Shown one piece after another: positions 1 to 7,275 of a stretch of 23,646 nt of DNA (position 1 is its first letter; each line of letters begins with the position of its first letter). The position numbers and the translations under genes were made by a program. Source of the stretch: Sulfurimonas sp. (GTDB lineage: Bacteria; Campylobacterota; Campylobacteria; Campylobacterales; Sulfurimonadaceae); contig JALTUB010000063.1 in the NCBI GenBank assembly GCA_027047745.1, positions 1 through 23,646 on the forward strand, read 5' to 3'. The notes under the pieces were generated by a model. That model saw nothing but the letters and a program-made list of their open reading frames with translations. It searched no databases and was not told the DNA's origin.

Positions 1-831
1 ATTTAGCATATTTTGTATTTGAGACTCATCTTCAAACTCAACTATAAGCTTGTTGTTACTAATCTTTGATTTAAACCCTAAGTCATAAAATTTTTCTTGT
101 AGATTTGAAAAGTTATACTGTTTTGGTATAGTTTTTTTGACAACTGCCTTATCTGAAGTTTTCATGCTTTTTATCATAGCTTCAACTTCTCTTACACTCA
201 GTTTTTGACCAATTATTGAATTTAGAACAAGAAGTTGCTGTTTATCATCCAAGCCAACCATAACTTTAGCATGTCCTGCACTTATTTTTTTCTCAAGAAG
301 TGCTTTTTGAGTTTTTGTAGATAGTTGTAAAAGTCTAATAGTATTCGTAATATGTGATCTACTTTTATGAATTGTTTTAGCTAACTCTTCTTGTGTTATT
401 TCTTGATAATTTATTAGTTCATTATACGCATTTGCCAATTCTATAGCATTTAGCTCTTCTCTTTGAATGTTTTCTATCAATGCAAATTTTCGCATTGTTG
501 ATTCATTAGTGCTTAAAACTATAGCACGAATTGTTTTTAATTTTGCAAGTTTTGAAGCACGAAATCTTCTCTCACCAGCAACTAAAATATACCCATCTAA
601 ATCATCTTCTACAACAGCAATAGGCTGAATAAGACCATCTTCTTTTATTGATTCAGATAGTTCATAAAGAGATTCTTCGTCAAATGATTTTCTAGGTTGA
701 TATGGATTTGCTTTAATATCTTTAAGCGAAATATCAATTATATTGTCGTTTTGTGTTCCCTCGTTATCATAGGCTTCACTAACTTCTCCCAATAAGGCAT
801 CTAAGCCTCTACCTAATGCTTTTGATTTCAT
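1..831 (-). CDS. parB: ParB chromosome-partitioning protein, 3' end cut by window edge
   Basis: ParB/Spo0J-type CTPase clamp that loads at parS sites and works with ParA to segregate the chromosome origin. I translated it by hand: 277 codons are open from the ATG at 831 to the left edge, with no stop inside the window. It starts MKSKALGRGLDALLG, the usual ParB N-terminus that contacts ParA. It carries ParB box motifs GERRFRA (residues 86-92) and ENIQREE (120-126), followed by a helix-turn-helix region near 145-170 and a C-terminal dimerisation segment near 235-277. Typical ParB proteins are about 280-290 residues, so only the last few residues are probably missing. Its ATG shares one base with the parA stop (TAATG), so translation is probably coupled. 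In relatives the ATP synthase genes follow, but they are outside this window. Confidence 0.95.
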   Translation of the reverse strand, partial: MKSKALGRGLDALLGEVSEAYDNEGTQNDNIIDISLKDIKANPYQPRKSFDEESLYELSESIKEDGLIQPIAVVEDDLDGYILVAGERRFRASKLAKLKTIRAIVLSTNESTMRKFALIENIQREELNAIELANAYNELINYQEITQEELAKTIHKSRSHITNTIRLLQLSTKTQKALLEKKISAGHAKVMVGLDDKQQLLVLNSIIGQKLSVREVEAMIKSMKTSDKAVVKKTIPKQYNFSNLQEKFYDLGFKSKISNNKLIVEFEDESQIQNMLN

Positions 832-1613
832 TATGCTATTATCGCTTGAGCTAAATTTTGATATGCGATAGAACCACTAGATTTTACATCATATAAAATA
901 GCAGGTTTTCCAAAAGATGGAGATTCTGCAAGTTTTACATTTCTTGGAACTACAATATATTTATCGTCACTATCTTTAAACAATTTTCCTTTAAAATGCT
1001 GTTGCAAGTCTGCAAAAACCTGTTTGGAAAGATTGTTTTGAGAACTAAACATTGTCGGAATAAAACCTTTAATCTTTAGCTTTGGGTTAATCGATTTTCT
1101 AACAAGTTTTACTGTGTTTAAAAGTTGCGCTAAACCCTCTAGTGCAAAAAATTCACACTGGATTGGAATAAGTACAGAGTTTGATGCTGATAGTGCATTG
1201 ATAGTCATCGGTCCAAGTGCAGGAGGAGAGTCAATAATCACATAATCATAATCTTTTGCAACATTCACAAGAGCTTTTTTCAAAACAAGCTCACGACCTT
1301 TAGCATTATCAGTATCATAATACTCTTTTTCTATACCAACTAAACCAATATTTGATGGTGCTAAATGAAGTGTAGGCAAATCTGACTTCAAAATAATATC
1401 TTTAAGTTTTTTAACTCCAATAAGCACATGATAAATATTAAACTCATAATCATTTCTATGAAAACCTAATGATGTTGTTGCATTTGCCTGAGGATCAGCA
1501 TCTATCAAAAGAACTTTTTTTTCTGCAACAGCAAGCGAAGCAGCTAAGTTAACAGCAGTAGTTGTTTTACCAACACCACCCTTTTGATTTGCAATTACTA
1601 TTATTTCATTCAT
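831..1613 (-). CDS. parA: ParA/Soj chromosome-partitioning ATPase
   Basis: Walker-type ATPase that forms a DNA-bound gradient and moves ParB-parS complexes. The 260 residues fit the short, chromosomal Soj form without an N-terminal DNA-binding domain. The deviant Walker A box KGGVGKTT is at residues 11-18, with the signature lysine K11. The A-prime segment LLIDADPQAN is near 36-45 and the Walker B segment VIIDSPP is near 125-131. The start ATG overlaps the birA stop by four bases (ATGA), and the stop overlaps the parB start by one base. The gene is therefore embedded in an operon with ribosomal-protein and metabolic genes, not beside an isolated origin region. ParA/MinD-family relatives share the fold, but the adjacent ParB makes this identification secure. 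Confidence 0.96.
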   Translation of the reverse strand: MNEIIVIANQKGGVGKTTTAVNLAASLAVAEKKVLLIDADPQANATTSLGFHRNDYEFNIYHVLIGVKKLKDIILKSDLPTLHLAPSNIGLVGIEKEYYDTDNAKGRELVLKKALVNVAKDYDYVIIDSPPALGPMTINALSASNSVLIPIQCEFFALEGLAQLLNTVKLVRKSINPKLKIKGFIPTMFSSQNNLSKQVFADLQQHFKGKLFKDSDDKYIVVPRNVKLAESPSFGKPAILYDVKSSGSIAYQNLAQAIIA

Positions 1614-2263
1614 CTTAAACTATATATCCTCTTTTTATTTATCTCAATAGAGCCATCGTCTTGAAGTAAAGCTTCATTCAATGAAACTTTTAAACTATTT
1701 ATGTGTGTAGAAAATTTTTGATTCTTATAAAATTCTAACTTATATTTGCTAAAAACCTGCTTCCATAATATTTTTTTTTCAAGATTTGTAAAATATTTTT
1801 TCAACAAATCTTCTATATTTACTGCAATATCTAACTTTGCAAAGCCTGTTGGATTTTTTTCTAAATTTAGCCCAACACCACAAACTATAGTATCACCTAC
1901 AATATTTGTAATCATCCCACCAATTTTAAGATTATTTATATAAAAATCATTTGGCCACTTCAACCAAACTTTAGAGCCTTCATCTGCTAAAGTATCTTTT
2001 AATATATATGCAAAATATATAGATGCCGACTCTAACTTTAAGTCTTTTGGTAAATCTTTAAGCTGTAGGCAAAAGGACAAAAAAAGATTTCCTTTTAAGC
2101 CTGTCCAAGAGTTATCTCTACTTCCTCTCCCATCTGTCTGCTCTTTTGCTACAAGTGTGTAAGGTGCTTTTATAGTTCTATTTTTCAGTAATCTTTTTAA
2201 CTCTTTTTGAGTAGAGTCTATCTTGTCAAGATATTGTATCTTCAAGACCCAATCTTTTTCCAT
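1610..2263 (-). CDS. birA: Biotin--[acetyl-CoA carboxylase] ligase, single-domain type
   Basis: Activates biotin as biotinyl-AMP and attaches it to the carrier-protein lysine of biotin-dependent enzymes such as acetyl-CoA carboxylase. It has 217 residues: the catalytic motif GRGSRDNSW at 45-53 (equivalent of the GRGRRGxxW biotin loop), KWPND at 102-106, KIGGMI at 113-118 and CGVGLNL near 128-134. There is no N-terminal helix-turn-helix, so it should be a ligase only and not a biotin repressor. The ATG at 2263 gives a 38-base overlap with fmt. A TTG at codon 7 (about 2245) would start the protein just before the conserved IQYLDKIDST segment and shorten the overlap, so the exact start is uncertain. 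The stop overlaps the parA start as ATGA. Confidence 0.9.
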   Translation of the reverse strand: MEKDWVLKIQYLDKIDSTQKELKRLLKNRTIKAPYTLVAKEQTDGRGSRDNSWTGLKGNLFLSFCLQLKDLPKDLKLESASIYFAYILKDTLADEGSKVWLKWPNDFYINNLKIGGMITNIVGDTIVCGVGLNLEKNPTGFAKLDIAVNIEDLLKKYFTNLEKKILWKQVFSKYKLEFYKNQKFSTHINSLKVSLNEALLQDDGSIEINKKRIYSLR

Positions 2264-3134
2264 TTATATAAGATATTATATTCATCTCTTTTTTTGATTG
2301 TGGTTGCACTGTGTAAATTTTTATCATACCTTTTTTACATGAGAGTAAAATATTATCACTATTTATCTCTAAAATAGTTCCACTTTTTCCAAGGGCACAC
2401 TTATCTACAAGCTCTATTTTTTTAAGCTTCATGCCATTTTCCAAGTAAATACCCGGCCATGGTGTAAAAGCTCGATATTTGTTATATATCTCATAAGCAT
2501 CATCAAACGAAACCAAACCATCTTTTTTACTGATTTTCTTACAATGAGTAGCATCTTCTTCAAGCTGTTTTTTAGGAGTAAAATATTTAAAGTTTTGTAA
2601 TACATCAACAGTTAAATCAGAAGCGAGAAGCGTCAACTTATCAAAAAGAGTCTCTACCATCATCTCCTTTGGAACTTCCATTGTCTCTATCTTTAAAATA
2701 TCTCCAGTATCAAGTCCCTCTTCCATCAACATAGCCGTTACCCCTGTGATTTTATCATCATTAAGAAGAGTTTGTTGGATTGGACTTGCTCCACGATATT
2801 GAGGTAAGATAGAAGTATGAAGGTTGATGCATGGGGCATGTTGTAAAATAGAAAGAGGAAGTATCTGTCCATATGCTGCTACAACTATATAATCACACTC
2901 TATCTTAAGTAACTCATCAACTACATCTTCATCTCTTAATCTATTTGGTTGATAAACTTCAATACCATTCTCTAAAGCTAAACTCTTTACAAGAGGAGGA
3001 GTCATTACTTTTTTACGACCAACTGGCTTATCAGGTTGTGTATAAACTGCTGCAACATTAATATCTTTAGTTTCTATCAATCTTTGAAGAATTTTTTGTG
3101 CATAATCAGGTGTTCCCATAAAGATTATATTCAT
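2226..3134 (-). CDS. fmt: Methionyl-tRNA formyltransferase
   Basis: Formylates Met-tRNA(fMet) using 10-formyltetrahydrofolate, giving the initiator tRNA. The 302 residues begin with MNIIFMGTPDYA, the standard start of the family. The catalytic triad is visible: N104 and H106 in NLHTSILPQYRG, and D142 in LDTGD, with spacing equal to E. coli Fmt N106/H108/D144. A C-terminal domain of about 100 residues binds the tRNA. The ATG overlaps the proB stop as ATGA (3131-3134), and its 3' end overlaps the annotated birA start. The def gene often found next to fmt is not in this window. Confidence 0.96.
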   Translation of the reverse strand: MNIIFMGTPDYAQKILQRLIETKDINVAAVYTQPDKPVGRKKVMTPPLVKSLALENGIEVYQPNRLRDEDVVDELLKIECDYIVVAAYGQILPLSILQHAPCINLHTSILPQYRGASPIQQTLLNDDKITGVTAMLMEEGLDTGDILKIETMEVPKEMMVETLFDKLTLLASDLTVDVLQNFKYFTPKKQLEEDATHCKKISKKDGLVSFDDAYEIYNKYRAFTPWPGIYLENGMKLKKIELVDKCALGKSGTILEINSDNILLSCKKGMIKIYTVQPQSKKEMNIISYINGKRLGLEDTIS

Positions 3135-3898
3135 TTTTTTGCCCTTGTAAAAAGTGTTCCACCATTATGTTCGTTTTTAAGTGCAAAAGTTTTCACATCA
3201 CTTAAATCAAATCCACTTGCTAAAAACATATCGATATTTGAGTTTAGGAGATAAGAAGCAGCTTTTAACTTTGTAACTATCCCACCTGTTGCAAAAACAT
3301 TGTTTGGGGTAACTTCTTTTTTTAACTCTTCTGAGTCAATAATATTTATAACCTTTAAAACTTTTGCATTTTCATTAGTTCTTGGGTCACTATCATAATA
3401 AGCATCTATATCCGAGAGAATTATCAACATATCAGAATCTGTATGTTTTGTAATGTACGCAGATAATTGGTCATTGTCTCCGAGTTCTAACTCATCTGTT
3501 GCAGTTGCATCATTCTCATTAACAATAGGTATCACACCATTATCTACAAGTGTGTTTATGCTATTTTTAACTTTTAAAATCTCTTCATCTCGTTTAAAGT
3601 TTCCAGCTGTTACTAGAACTTGTGCGATAATAATCCCATGTTTTTTAAATTTTCTATCATATTTTTTAAGTAAAATAGGCTGACCAATAGCTGCTAAAGC
3701 CTGTTTGTTAGCAATAACATTTCTATCTAACTTTAGTTTTGTGTATCCACCTGCAACAGCTCCCGAAGAGACAAGTATCACTTCATTCTCTTTTTTTAGT
3801 TCACTTAAAAAGTCAACTAAAGCTTGCATTCTCTCTAGGGCAATTTCGCCATCTTGTGTTAAAACTGCACTTCCAACTTTAACTACAATCCGTCTCAT
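3131..3898 (-). CDS. proB: Glutamate 5-kinase, short form without PUA domain
   Basis: Phosphorylates L-glutamate to gamma-glutamyl phosphate, the first step of proline synthesis. The 255 residues cover only the amino-acid-kinase domain: IVVKVGSAVL at 4-13 (K7 in the phosphate-binding lysine position), the SSGAVAGG loop at 44-51, and a substrate loop NENDATATDELELGDNDQLSA in the middle of the protein (the E. coli enzyme has a comparable loop). The C-terminal PUA domain of E. coli ProB (367 residues) is absent. Short ProB proteins of this type occur in Campylobacter relatives, so I read this as the lineage form and not a truncation. proA is not in the window. It sits five bases after the obg stop and is coupled to fmt by ATGA. 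Confidence 0.94.
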   Translation of the reverse strand: MRRIVVKVGSAVLTQDGEIALERMQALVDFLSELKKENEVILVSSGAVAGGYTKLKLDRNVIANKQALAAIGQPILLKKYDRKFKKHGIIIAQVLVTAGNFKRDEEILKVKNSINTLVDNGVIPIVNENDATATDELELGDNDQLSAYITKHTDSDMLIILSDIDAYYDSDPRTNENAKVLKVINIIDSEELKKEVTPNNVFATGGIVTKLKAASYLLNSNIDMFLASGFDLSDVKTFALKNEHNGGTLFTRAKK

Positions 3899-3903
3899 GT
3901 TAT

Positions 3904-5004
3904 CTACTCTCTTCCCTGTTGGACTAAGTTAAACAAAGAGTATTTGAGTGCTTCAATGTTTTTATGTGTAGCAGAAGAGATTGGTGCAATAAGATATGGT
4001 AGTTTATTATCATATCCTAACGATACATCTGCTGAATTTTGCACAAAAAATGGCATTTCATCATCAAAATCAAACTCATTTGTTTTTGATTGTTCTACTC
4101 CTAAAAGTTCTAAAAAACTATTTACAAGTTCATTAATCTCTTCTAGTGGAACAATATCAACACGAGTTAAAGCAATAGCATAATTTGAGTCTGCTAATTT
4201 ATCACTAAATGATGCTATCTCATTTTTTAAAACTTCTATCTGCTCTTTTAAGTCTCTATAAGAAGCTAAGTCTATCATATATAAAAGTATTTTAGTTCTT
4301 TCAATATGTCTTAAAAACTGGATTCCAAGACCTTTTCCTTCATGAGCCCCACCAATTATTCCAGGAATATCAGCCATAACAAAAGACTCATAATCTCCAA
4401 TATTTACTTGACCTAATTTTGGTGTTAGAGTTGTAAATTCATAGTTGGCTATCTCTGGAGTGGCATTTGAAACAGTAGAAATAAGTGTTGATTTTCCAAC
4501 ATTTGGAAAACCAACCAAACCAATATCTGCAATCAGTTTTAAATCAAGTTTTATCTCTCTCGTTATGCCTTTTTCACCAGGTTGAGCATAAGTTGGTCTT
4601 TGATTTGTTGGACTTCTAAAGTGATAGTTTCCAAGTCCACCTTTTCCACCCTCTATAAACTTCTCTTCTTGCCCATCTTTAAGCATATCAAACAGAACTT
4701 CACCTGTTTCCATATCGATAATCTGAGTACCAGGAGGAACAATAATAACTTTTTTAGCACCAGATTTACCACTCATTCTTGAGCCTTCTCCGGGTCTTCC
4801 TTTATCAGCTTTTATATGCATTCTTTTTTGAAATTTTGAGAGAGTGTGAGTGTTGTTATCACAAACGAAGTATATATCTCCACCTTTTCCACCATCACCA
4901 CCGTTTGGACCACCATTTAGTACAAACTTTTCACGACGAAATGCTACACATCCTTGTCCACCTTTTCCTGATGAAACTGTTAATTCGACACTATCTGTGA
5001 ACAA
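3904..5004 (-). CDS. obg: Obg/CgtA ribosome-assembly GTPase, TTG start
   Basis: GTPase that binds the 50S subunit and links ribosome assembly to (p)ppGpp and growth state. The glycine-rich Obg domain spans about 1-157, and the G domain follows: G1 GFPNVGKS 165-172, G2 TTLTP 191-195, G3 DIPG 212-215, G5 SSA 343-345. The G4 base-recognition motif reads TRVD (280-283) where the family consensus is NKxD. An acidic insertion lies at about 300-335 and there is no C-terminal OCT domain. The start codon at 5004 is TTG. It is supported by the conserved N-terminus (FTDSVELTVSSGKGG), the lack of an ATG nearby, and an AAGGAAAG ribosome-binding site a few bases upstream. It follows rplU-rpmA, the most common bacterial context for obg. 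Confidence 0.95.
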   Translation of the reverse strand: MFTDSVELTVSSGKGGQGCVAFRREKFVLNGGPNGGDGGKGGDIYFVCDNNTHTLSKFQKRMHIKADKGRPGEGSRMSGKSGAKKVIIVPPGTQIIDMETGEVLFDMLKDGQEEKFIEGGKGGLGNYHFRSPTNQRPTYAQPGEKGITREIKLDLKLIADIGLVGFPNVGKSTLISTVSNATPEIANYEFTTLTPKLGQVNIGDYESFVMADIPGIIGGAHEGKGLGIQFLRHIERTKILLYMIDLASYRDLKEQIEVLKNEIASFSDKLADSNYAIALTRVDIVPLEEINELVNSFLELLGVEQSKTNEFDFDDEMPFFVQNSADVSLGYDNKLPYLIAPISSATHKNIEALKYSLFNLVQQGRE

Positions 5005-5025
5005 ATGCTTTCCTTTTGATTTTTA

Positions 5026-5031
5026 CTTATA
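5026..5031 (-). promoter_or_regulatory. Weak candidate -10 element for obg
   Basis: On the minus strand TATAAG lies about 20 bases upstream of the obg TTG, inside an AT-rich stretch. A transcript starting from it would have a very short leader that still includes the AAGGAAAG ribosome-binding site. No good -35 is visible. It is listed because the rpmA-obg gap is unusually long for this operon and holds hairpins that might reduce read-through. Confidence 0.25.
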
Positions 5032-5067
5032 CTAACTTATTTTTAAAAGTTTTTACTAAATTGTGAA

Positions 5068-5082
5068 AGAGTTTTAAACTCT
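5068..5082 (-). repeat. Small inverted repeat between rpmA and obg
   Basis: AGAGTTT and AAACTCT form a perfect 7-base inverted repeat around a single central base. As RNA it can form a short stem with a 3-base loop. It lies between the larger hairpin at 5097-5117 and the obg start. It has no following T-run, so it is not a good terminator by itself. It could be a protein-binding dyad or part of a processing structure. Confidence 0.4.
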
Positions 5083-5096
5083 GTGAAGTGGAAACT

Positions 5097-5117
5097 ATCT
5101 GAGCATATTGCTCAGAT
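5097..5117 (-). terminator. Hairpin after rpmA: attenuator or processing site
   Basis: A perfect 9-bp stem (ATCTGAGCA pairing with TGCTCAGAT) with a 3-base loop starts eight bases after the rpmA stop codon. Downstream on the transcribed strand comes AGTTTCC rather than a clean run of T, so full intrinsic termination is doubtful. The position, between highly expressed ribosomal-protein genes and the low-demand obg-parB genes, suits a partial terminator or an RNA-processing site that lowers expression of the distal genes. Confidence 0.5.
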
Positions 5118-5125
5118 ATGTAGAA

Positions 5126-5383
5126 TTATGCAGCAGGTATTACTGAAACTTGTTGACGCTTTTTATCTTTACGCTCAAATGCAACAGTACCTTCAACAAG
5201 TGCAAATATTGTATGATCTTTTCCCATACCAACATTTTTACCTGGGTGAACTTTAGTTCCTCGTTGACGAATGATAATGTTACCAGCTATAACAGCTTCT
5301 CCACCATATTTCTTAACACCAAGTCTTCTACCAGCCGAATCACGATTATTCTGTGTACTACCCTGACCTTTCTTATGTGCCAT
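5126..5383 (-). CDS. rpmA: 50S ribosomal protein bL27
   Basis: Ribosomal protein near the peptidyl-transferase centre. The 85 residues start MAHKKGQGSTQNNRDS and continue with RRLGVKKYGGE, the bL27 signature. The N-terminus begins directly with the mature AHKK-like sequence, so it lacks the cleavable N-terminal extension seen in Firmicutes. A ribosome-binding site, AGGAG, lies seven bases before the ATG. It sits 24 bases downstream of rplU and precedes obg, as in most bacteria. Confidence 0.98.
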   Translation of the reverse strand: MAHKKGQGSTQNNRDSAGRRLGVKKYGGEAVIAGNIIIRQRGTKVHPGKNVGMGKDHTIFALVEGTVAFERKDKKRQQVSVIPAA

Positions 5384-5407
5384 CTTATTCTCCTACTTTA
5401 GTTTAGC

Positions 5408-5716
5408 TTATGCAGCTATTTTCGTGATACGAACACGAGTGAAGTCTCTTCTGAAACCACGCTTAACTTTACTATCTTTACGACGACGCTTTTTAAAAGT
5501 TACAACTTTTCTATCACGACCCTCGTTTATAACTTCAGCAGTTACTTTTGCTCCATCAACAAAGGGAGCTCCCATTTTAAGTTCACCAGCATTTACTGCT
5601 AAAACTTCTGTTATTTCAATAGTAGCTTTTGGCTCAAGAGACATTTTATCTAATTCTAAGATATCGCCTTCTTGAACTTTATATTGTTTACCACCATTTT
5701 TGATAATTGCGTACAT
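5408..5716 (-). CDS. rplU: 50S ribosomal protein bL21
   Basis: 23S rRNA-binding protein of the large subunit. The 102 residues start MYAIIKNGGKQYKVQEGD, the bL21 N-terminal signature, and end with a basic segment rich in K and R around 76-95 (FKKRRRKDSKVKRGFRRD) that contacts rRNA. Length equals the usual 100-105. It is the first gene of the rplU-to-parB operon, with its own promoter candidate at 5759-5764 and an AAGGA ribosome-binding site upstream of the ATG. Confidence 0.98.
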   Translation of the reverse strand: MYAIIKNGGKQYKVQEGDILELDKMSLEPKATIEITEVLAVNAGELKMGAPFVDGAKVTAEVINEGRDRKVVTFKKRRRKDSKVKRGFRRDFTRVRITKIAA

Positions 5717-5758
5717 TTACAGTCCTTAATTCTTTATAATTCTACTAAAAAGTTCGCA

Positions 5759-5764
5759 ATTATA
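5759..5764 (-). promoter_or_regulatory. Sigma70-type -10 box upstream of rplU
   Basis: TATAAT on the minus strand, 42 bases upstream of the rplU ATG, within GGATATAATTGCG. The upstream DNA is AT-rich with no clear TTGACA, which is usual for Campylobacterota sigma70 promoters. A second, poorer box (TATAAA, about 5733-5738) lies closer to the gene. The position between the ridA stop and rplU suggests the ribosomal operon has its own start even though ridA is upstream on the same strand. Confidence 0.55.
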
Positions 5765-5787
5765 TCCAAATTAGCTTTAAGTTTTGT

Positions 5788-6171
5788 TTAATCCTTGATT
5801 AAAGCTACTGCATCTATCTCTACAAGAGCATTTTTTGGTAAAGTTTTCACAGCTACAGTTGAACGAACTGGTTTATGAGAACCAAAAGCTTCACCGTAAA
5901 CTTCATTTACTGTTGCGAAGTCGTCCATATCTGCTAAAAATATTGTTGTTTTTAAAACATTATCAAGTGAACTTCCAGATGCTTCTAAAACTGCTTCAAG
6001 GTTTTTCATGACTCTTACAGCTTGAACAGTAACATCTTCGCTTAAGAGTTCATCCCCTCCCTCTGGTGTTAGGGCAATTTGTCCTGAAGTATAAACCATT
6101 TTGTTCACTACTACTGCTTGTGAGTATGGTCCTATTGCTGAGGGTGCGTCTTCTGTTTGTATAAATTCCAT
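5788..6171 (-). CDS. ridA: RidA (YjgF/YER057c/UK114) enamine/imine deaminase
   Basis: Hydrolyses reactive 2-aminoacrylate and related imines released by PLP enzymes, protecting them from damage. From the ATG at 6171 it has 127 residues, matching E. coli RidA (128). Key residues of the active subgroup are present: Y16 (IGPYSQA), the SGQI segment at 29-32, R103 in PVRSTV (E. coli R105) and E118 (E. coli E120). The same frame is open to a TTG at 6183. I chose the ATG because GGAG sits just upstream of it and because it forms a TAATG junction with the dapE stop. It is last in the run of genes that includes trpC and dapE. Confidence 0.93.
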   Translation of the reverse strand: MEFIQTEDAPSAIGPYSQAVVVNKMVYTSGQIALTPEGGDELLSEDVTVQAVRVMKNLEAVLEASGSSLDNVLKTTIFLADMDDFATVNEVYGEAFGSHKPVRSTVAVKTLPKNALVEIDAVALIKD

Positions 6172-7271
6172 TATTTTCTCCAATCTTGTATCAAAGTTTT
6201 AAATATTTTATAGAGGTCTTGAACTTCTTTGATACTTGTTCTCTCATTTACAGAGTGAATTGTATCATTTCTAACTCCAAATTCAATAACATTTATACCA
6301 AGTGGTGCTATAAATCTTGCATCACTTGTTCCACCTGCTGTTGAGTGTTTTGGTTTTATTCCTGTCACTTTTTCTATCGCTTTATCAATATTTGCAACCA
6401 CAGTAGTATCAGTATCTGTTACAAAAGGATAAGAACCTTGCGTTAAACAAAGTTCATAATCAAGTCCGTCAAAATGTTTTGCTATAAATGTAGTAATATC
6501 ATCTTGGTTTGTTTTAGTGTTATTTCTTACATTAAACATCATCTTTAGTTCATGAGGTGTAACATTTGTCACTTCCATACCTGAGCGAATATCCGTAATA
6601 ACAAACTTACTTGGTGCAAAAAATTCATCACCATCATCCAAATCAATTCCAGCAATACTAGGCAATATATTAGATATTTGATGTATAGGGTTGATAGCTT
6701 TTTGGGGATAAGCTGCGTGACCCTGCTTACCTTTTAGTGTTAAGTAGCCATTGATAGAACCTCTTCGCCCTACTTTTATAGCGTCACCAAAAGCATCTTC
6801 GCATGTTGGTTCTGCAACTATGACCGAATCAGGAAGCATACTATTCTCTTGCAAATATTTTAAAACTTCTACAGTTCCATGTGTAGCTTCGCCCTCTTCA
6901 TCAGAAGTCAGCAATATCGACAAAGTTCCATCAAAATCTTCTACATCTTTAAGGGCTTGAGTAAAGGCAGTAACACCACTCTTCATGTCTTGCGTTCCAC
7001 GACCATAAATAAAACCATCTTTTTCTATCGCTTCGTAAGGATCGCTACTCCATCCTTCTCCTGCTGGTACAACATCAACATGTCCTGCAAAACAGAGATG
7101 TTCACCCTCTCCAAACTTTTTATAAATAAAAAGGTTTTTTACATCTTTTTTATCTACTCTTATAGCAGTAAAATCAGATAGATATTTTTCAACAAAATTT
7201 AGTAAACCACCATCATCAGGTGTTTCACTTTTTGCTTGAACAAGATGTTTAAAAAGTTCTATGATTTGCAT
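6171..7271 (-). CDS. dapE: Succinyl-diaminopimelate desuccinylase
   Basis: M20-family zinc hydrolase that releases LL-diaminopimelate from its N-succinyl form, for lysine and peptidoglycan. With the ATG at 7271 it has 366 residues. Metal and catalytic residues are visible: H64 and D66 (AGHVDVV), D95 (GRGTQDMKSG), E125/E126 (SDEEGE), E154 (VAEPT), and a C-terminal histidine in the segment after GGTSDARF. A TTG at 7289 in the same frame would add six residues and overlap trpC. The ATG gives a four-base gap and a family-like N-terminus (IIELFKHLV), so I prefer it, though no strong ribosome-binding site is visible. The stop is joined to ridA as TAATG. Confidence 0.93.
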   Translation of the reverse strand: MQIIELFKHLVQAKSETPDDGGLLNFVEKYLSDFTAIRVDKKDVKNLFIYKKFGEGEHLCFAGHVDVVPAGEGWSSDPYEAIEKDGFIYGRGTQDMKSGVTAFTQALKDVEDFDGTLSILLTSDEEGEATHGTVEVLKYLQENSMLPDSVIVAEPTCEDAFGDAIKVGRRGSINGYLTLKGKQGHAAYPQKAINPIHQISNILPSIAGIDLDDGDEFFAPSKFVITDIRSGMEVTNVTPHELKMMFNVRNNTKTNQDDITTFIAKHFDGLDYELCLTQGSYPFVTDTDTTVVANIDKAIEKVTGIKPKHSTAGGTSDARFIAPLGINVIEFGVRNDTIHSVNERTSIKEVQDLYKIFKTLIQDWRK

Positions 7272-7275
7272 TTTA

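Noticed and set aside
1771..1779. Run of nine A on the coding strand of birA, possible slippage or phase-variation tract
   Set aside because: It encodes E-K-K-I in frame within an intact gene and the genome is AT-rich. Nothing else points to phase variation of a biotin ligase, and a shorter A8 run also occurs in trpC.
3131..3898. ProB considered as a truncated pseudogene because it lacks the PUA domain
   Set aside because: The kinase domain is complete, the stop is joined cleanly to fmt as ATGA, and short ProB proteins are normal in related species.
5773..5806. Inverted repeats AGCTTTAA/TTAAAGCT and TTTAATC/GATTAAA around the ridA stop, considered as a ridA terminator
   Set aside because: The stems are almost all A-T pairs, they overlap the last codons, and no T-run follows on the transcribed strand. 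Read-through into rplU cannot be excluded.
6171..6183. TTG start of ridA at 6183
   Set aside because: The ATG at 6171 has a GGAG ribosome-binding site, gives the normal family length and forms a TAATG junction with dapE.
7221..7236. TGTTTCAC, one half of a parS-like site, inside dapE
   Set aside because: The second half GTGAAACA is missing, the following bases are TTTTTGC, and it lies in coding sequence. One half-site of eight bases is expected by chance.
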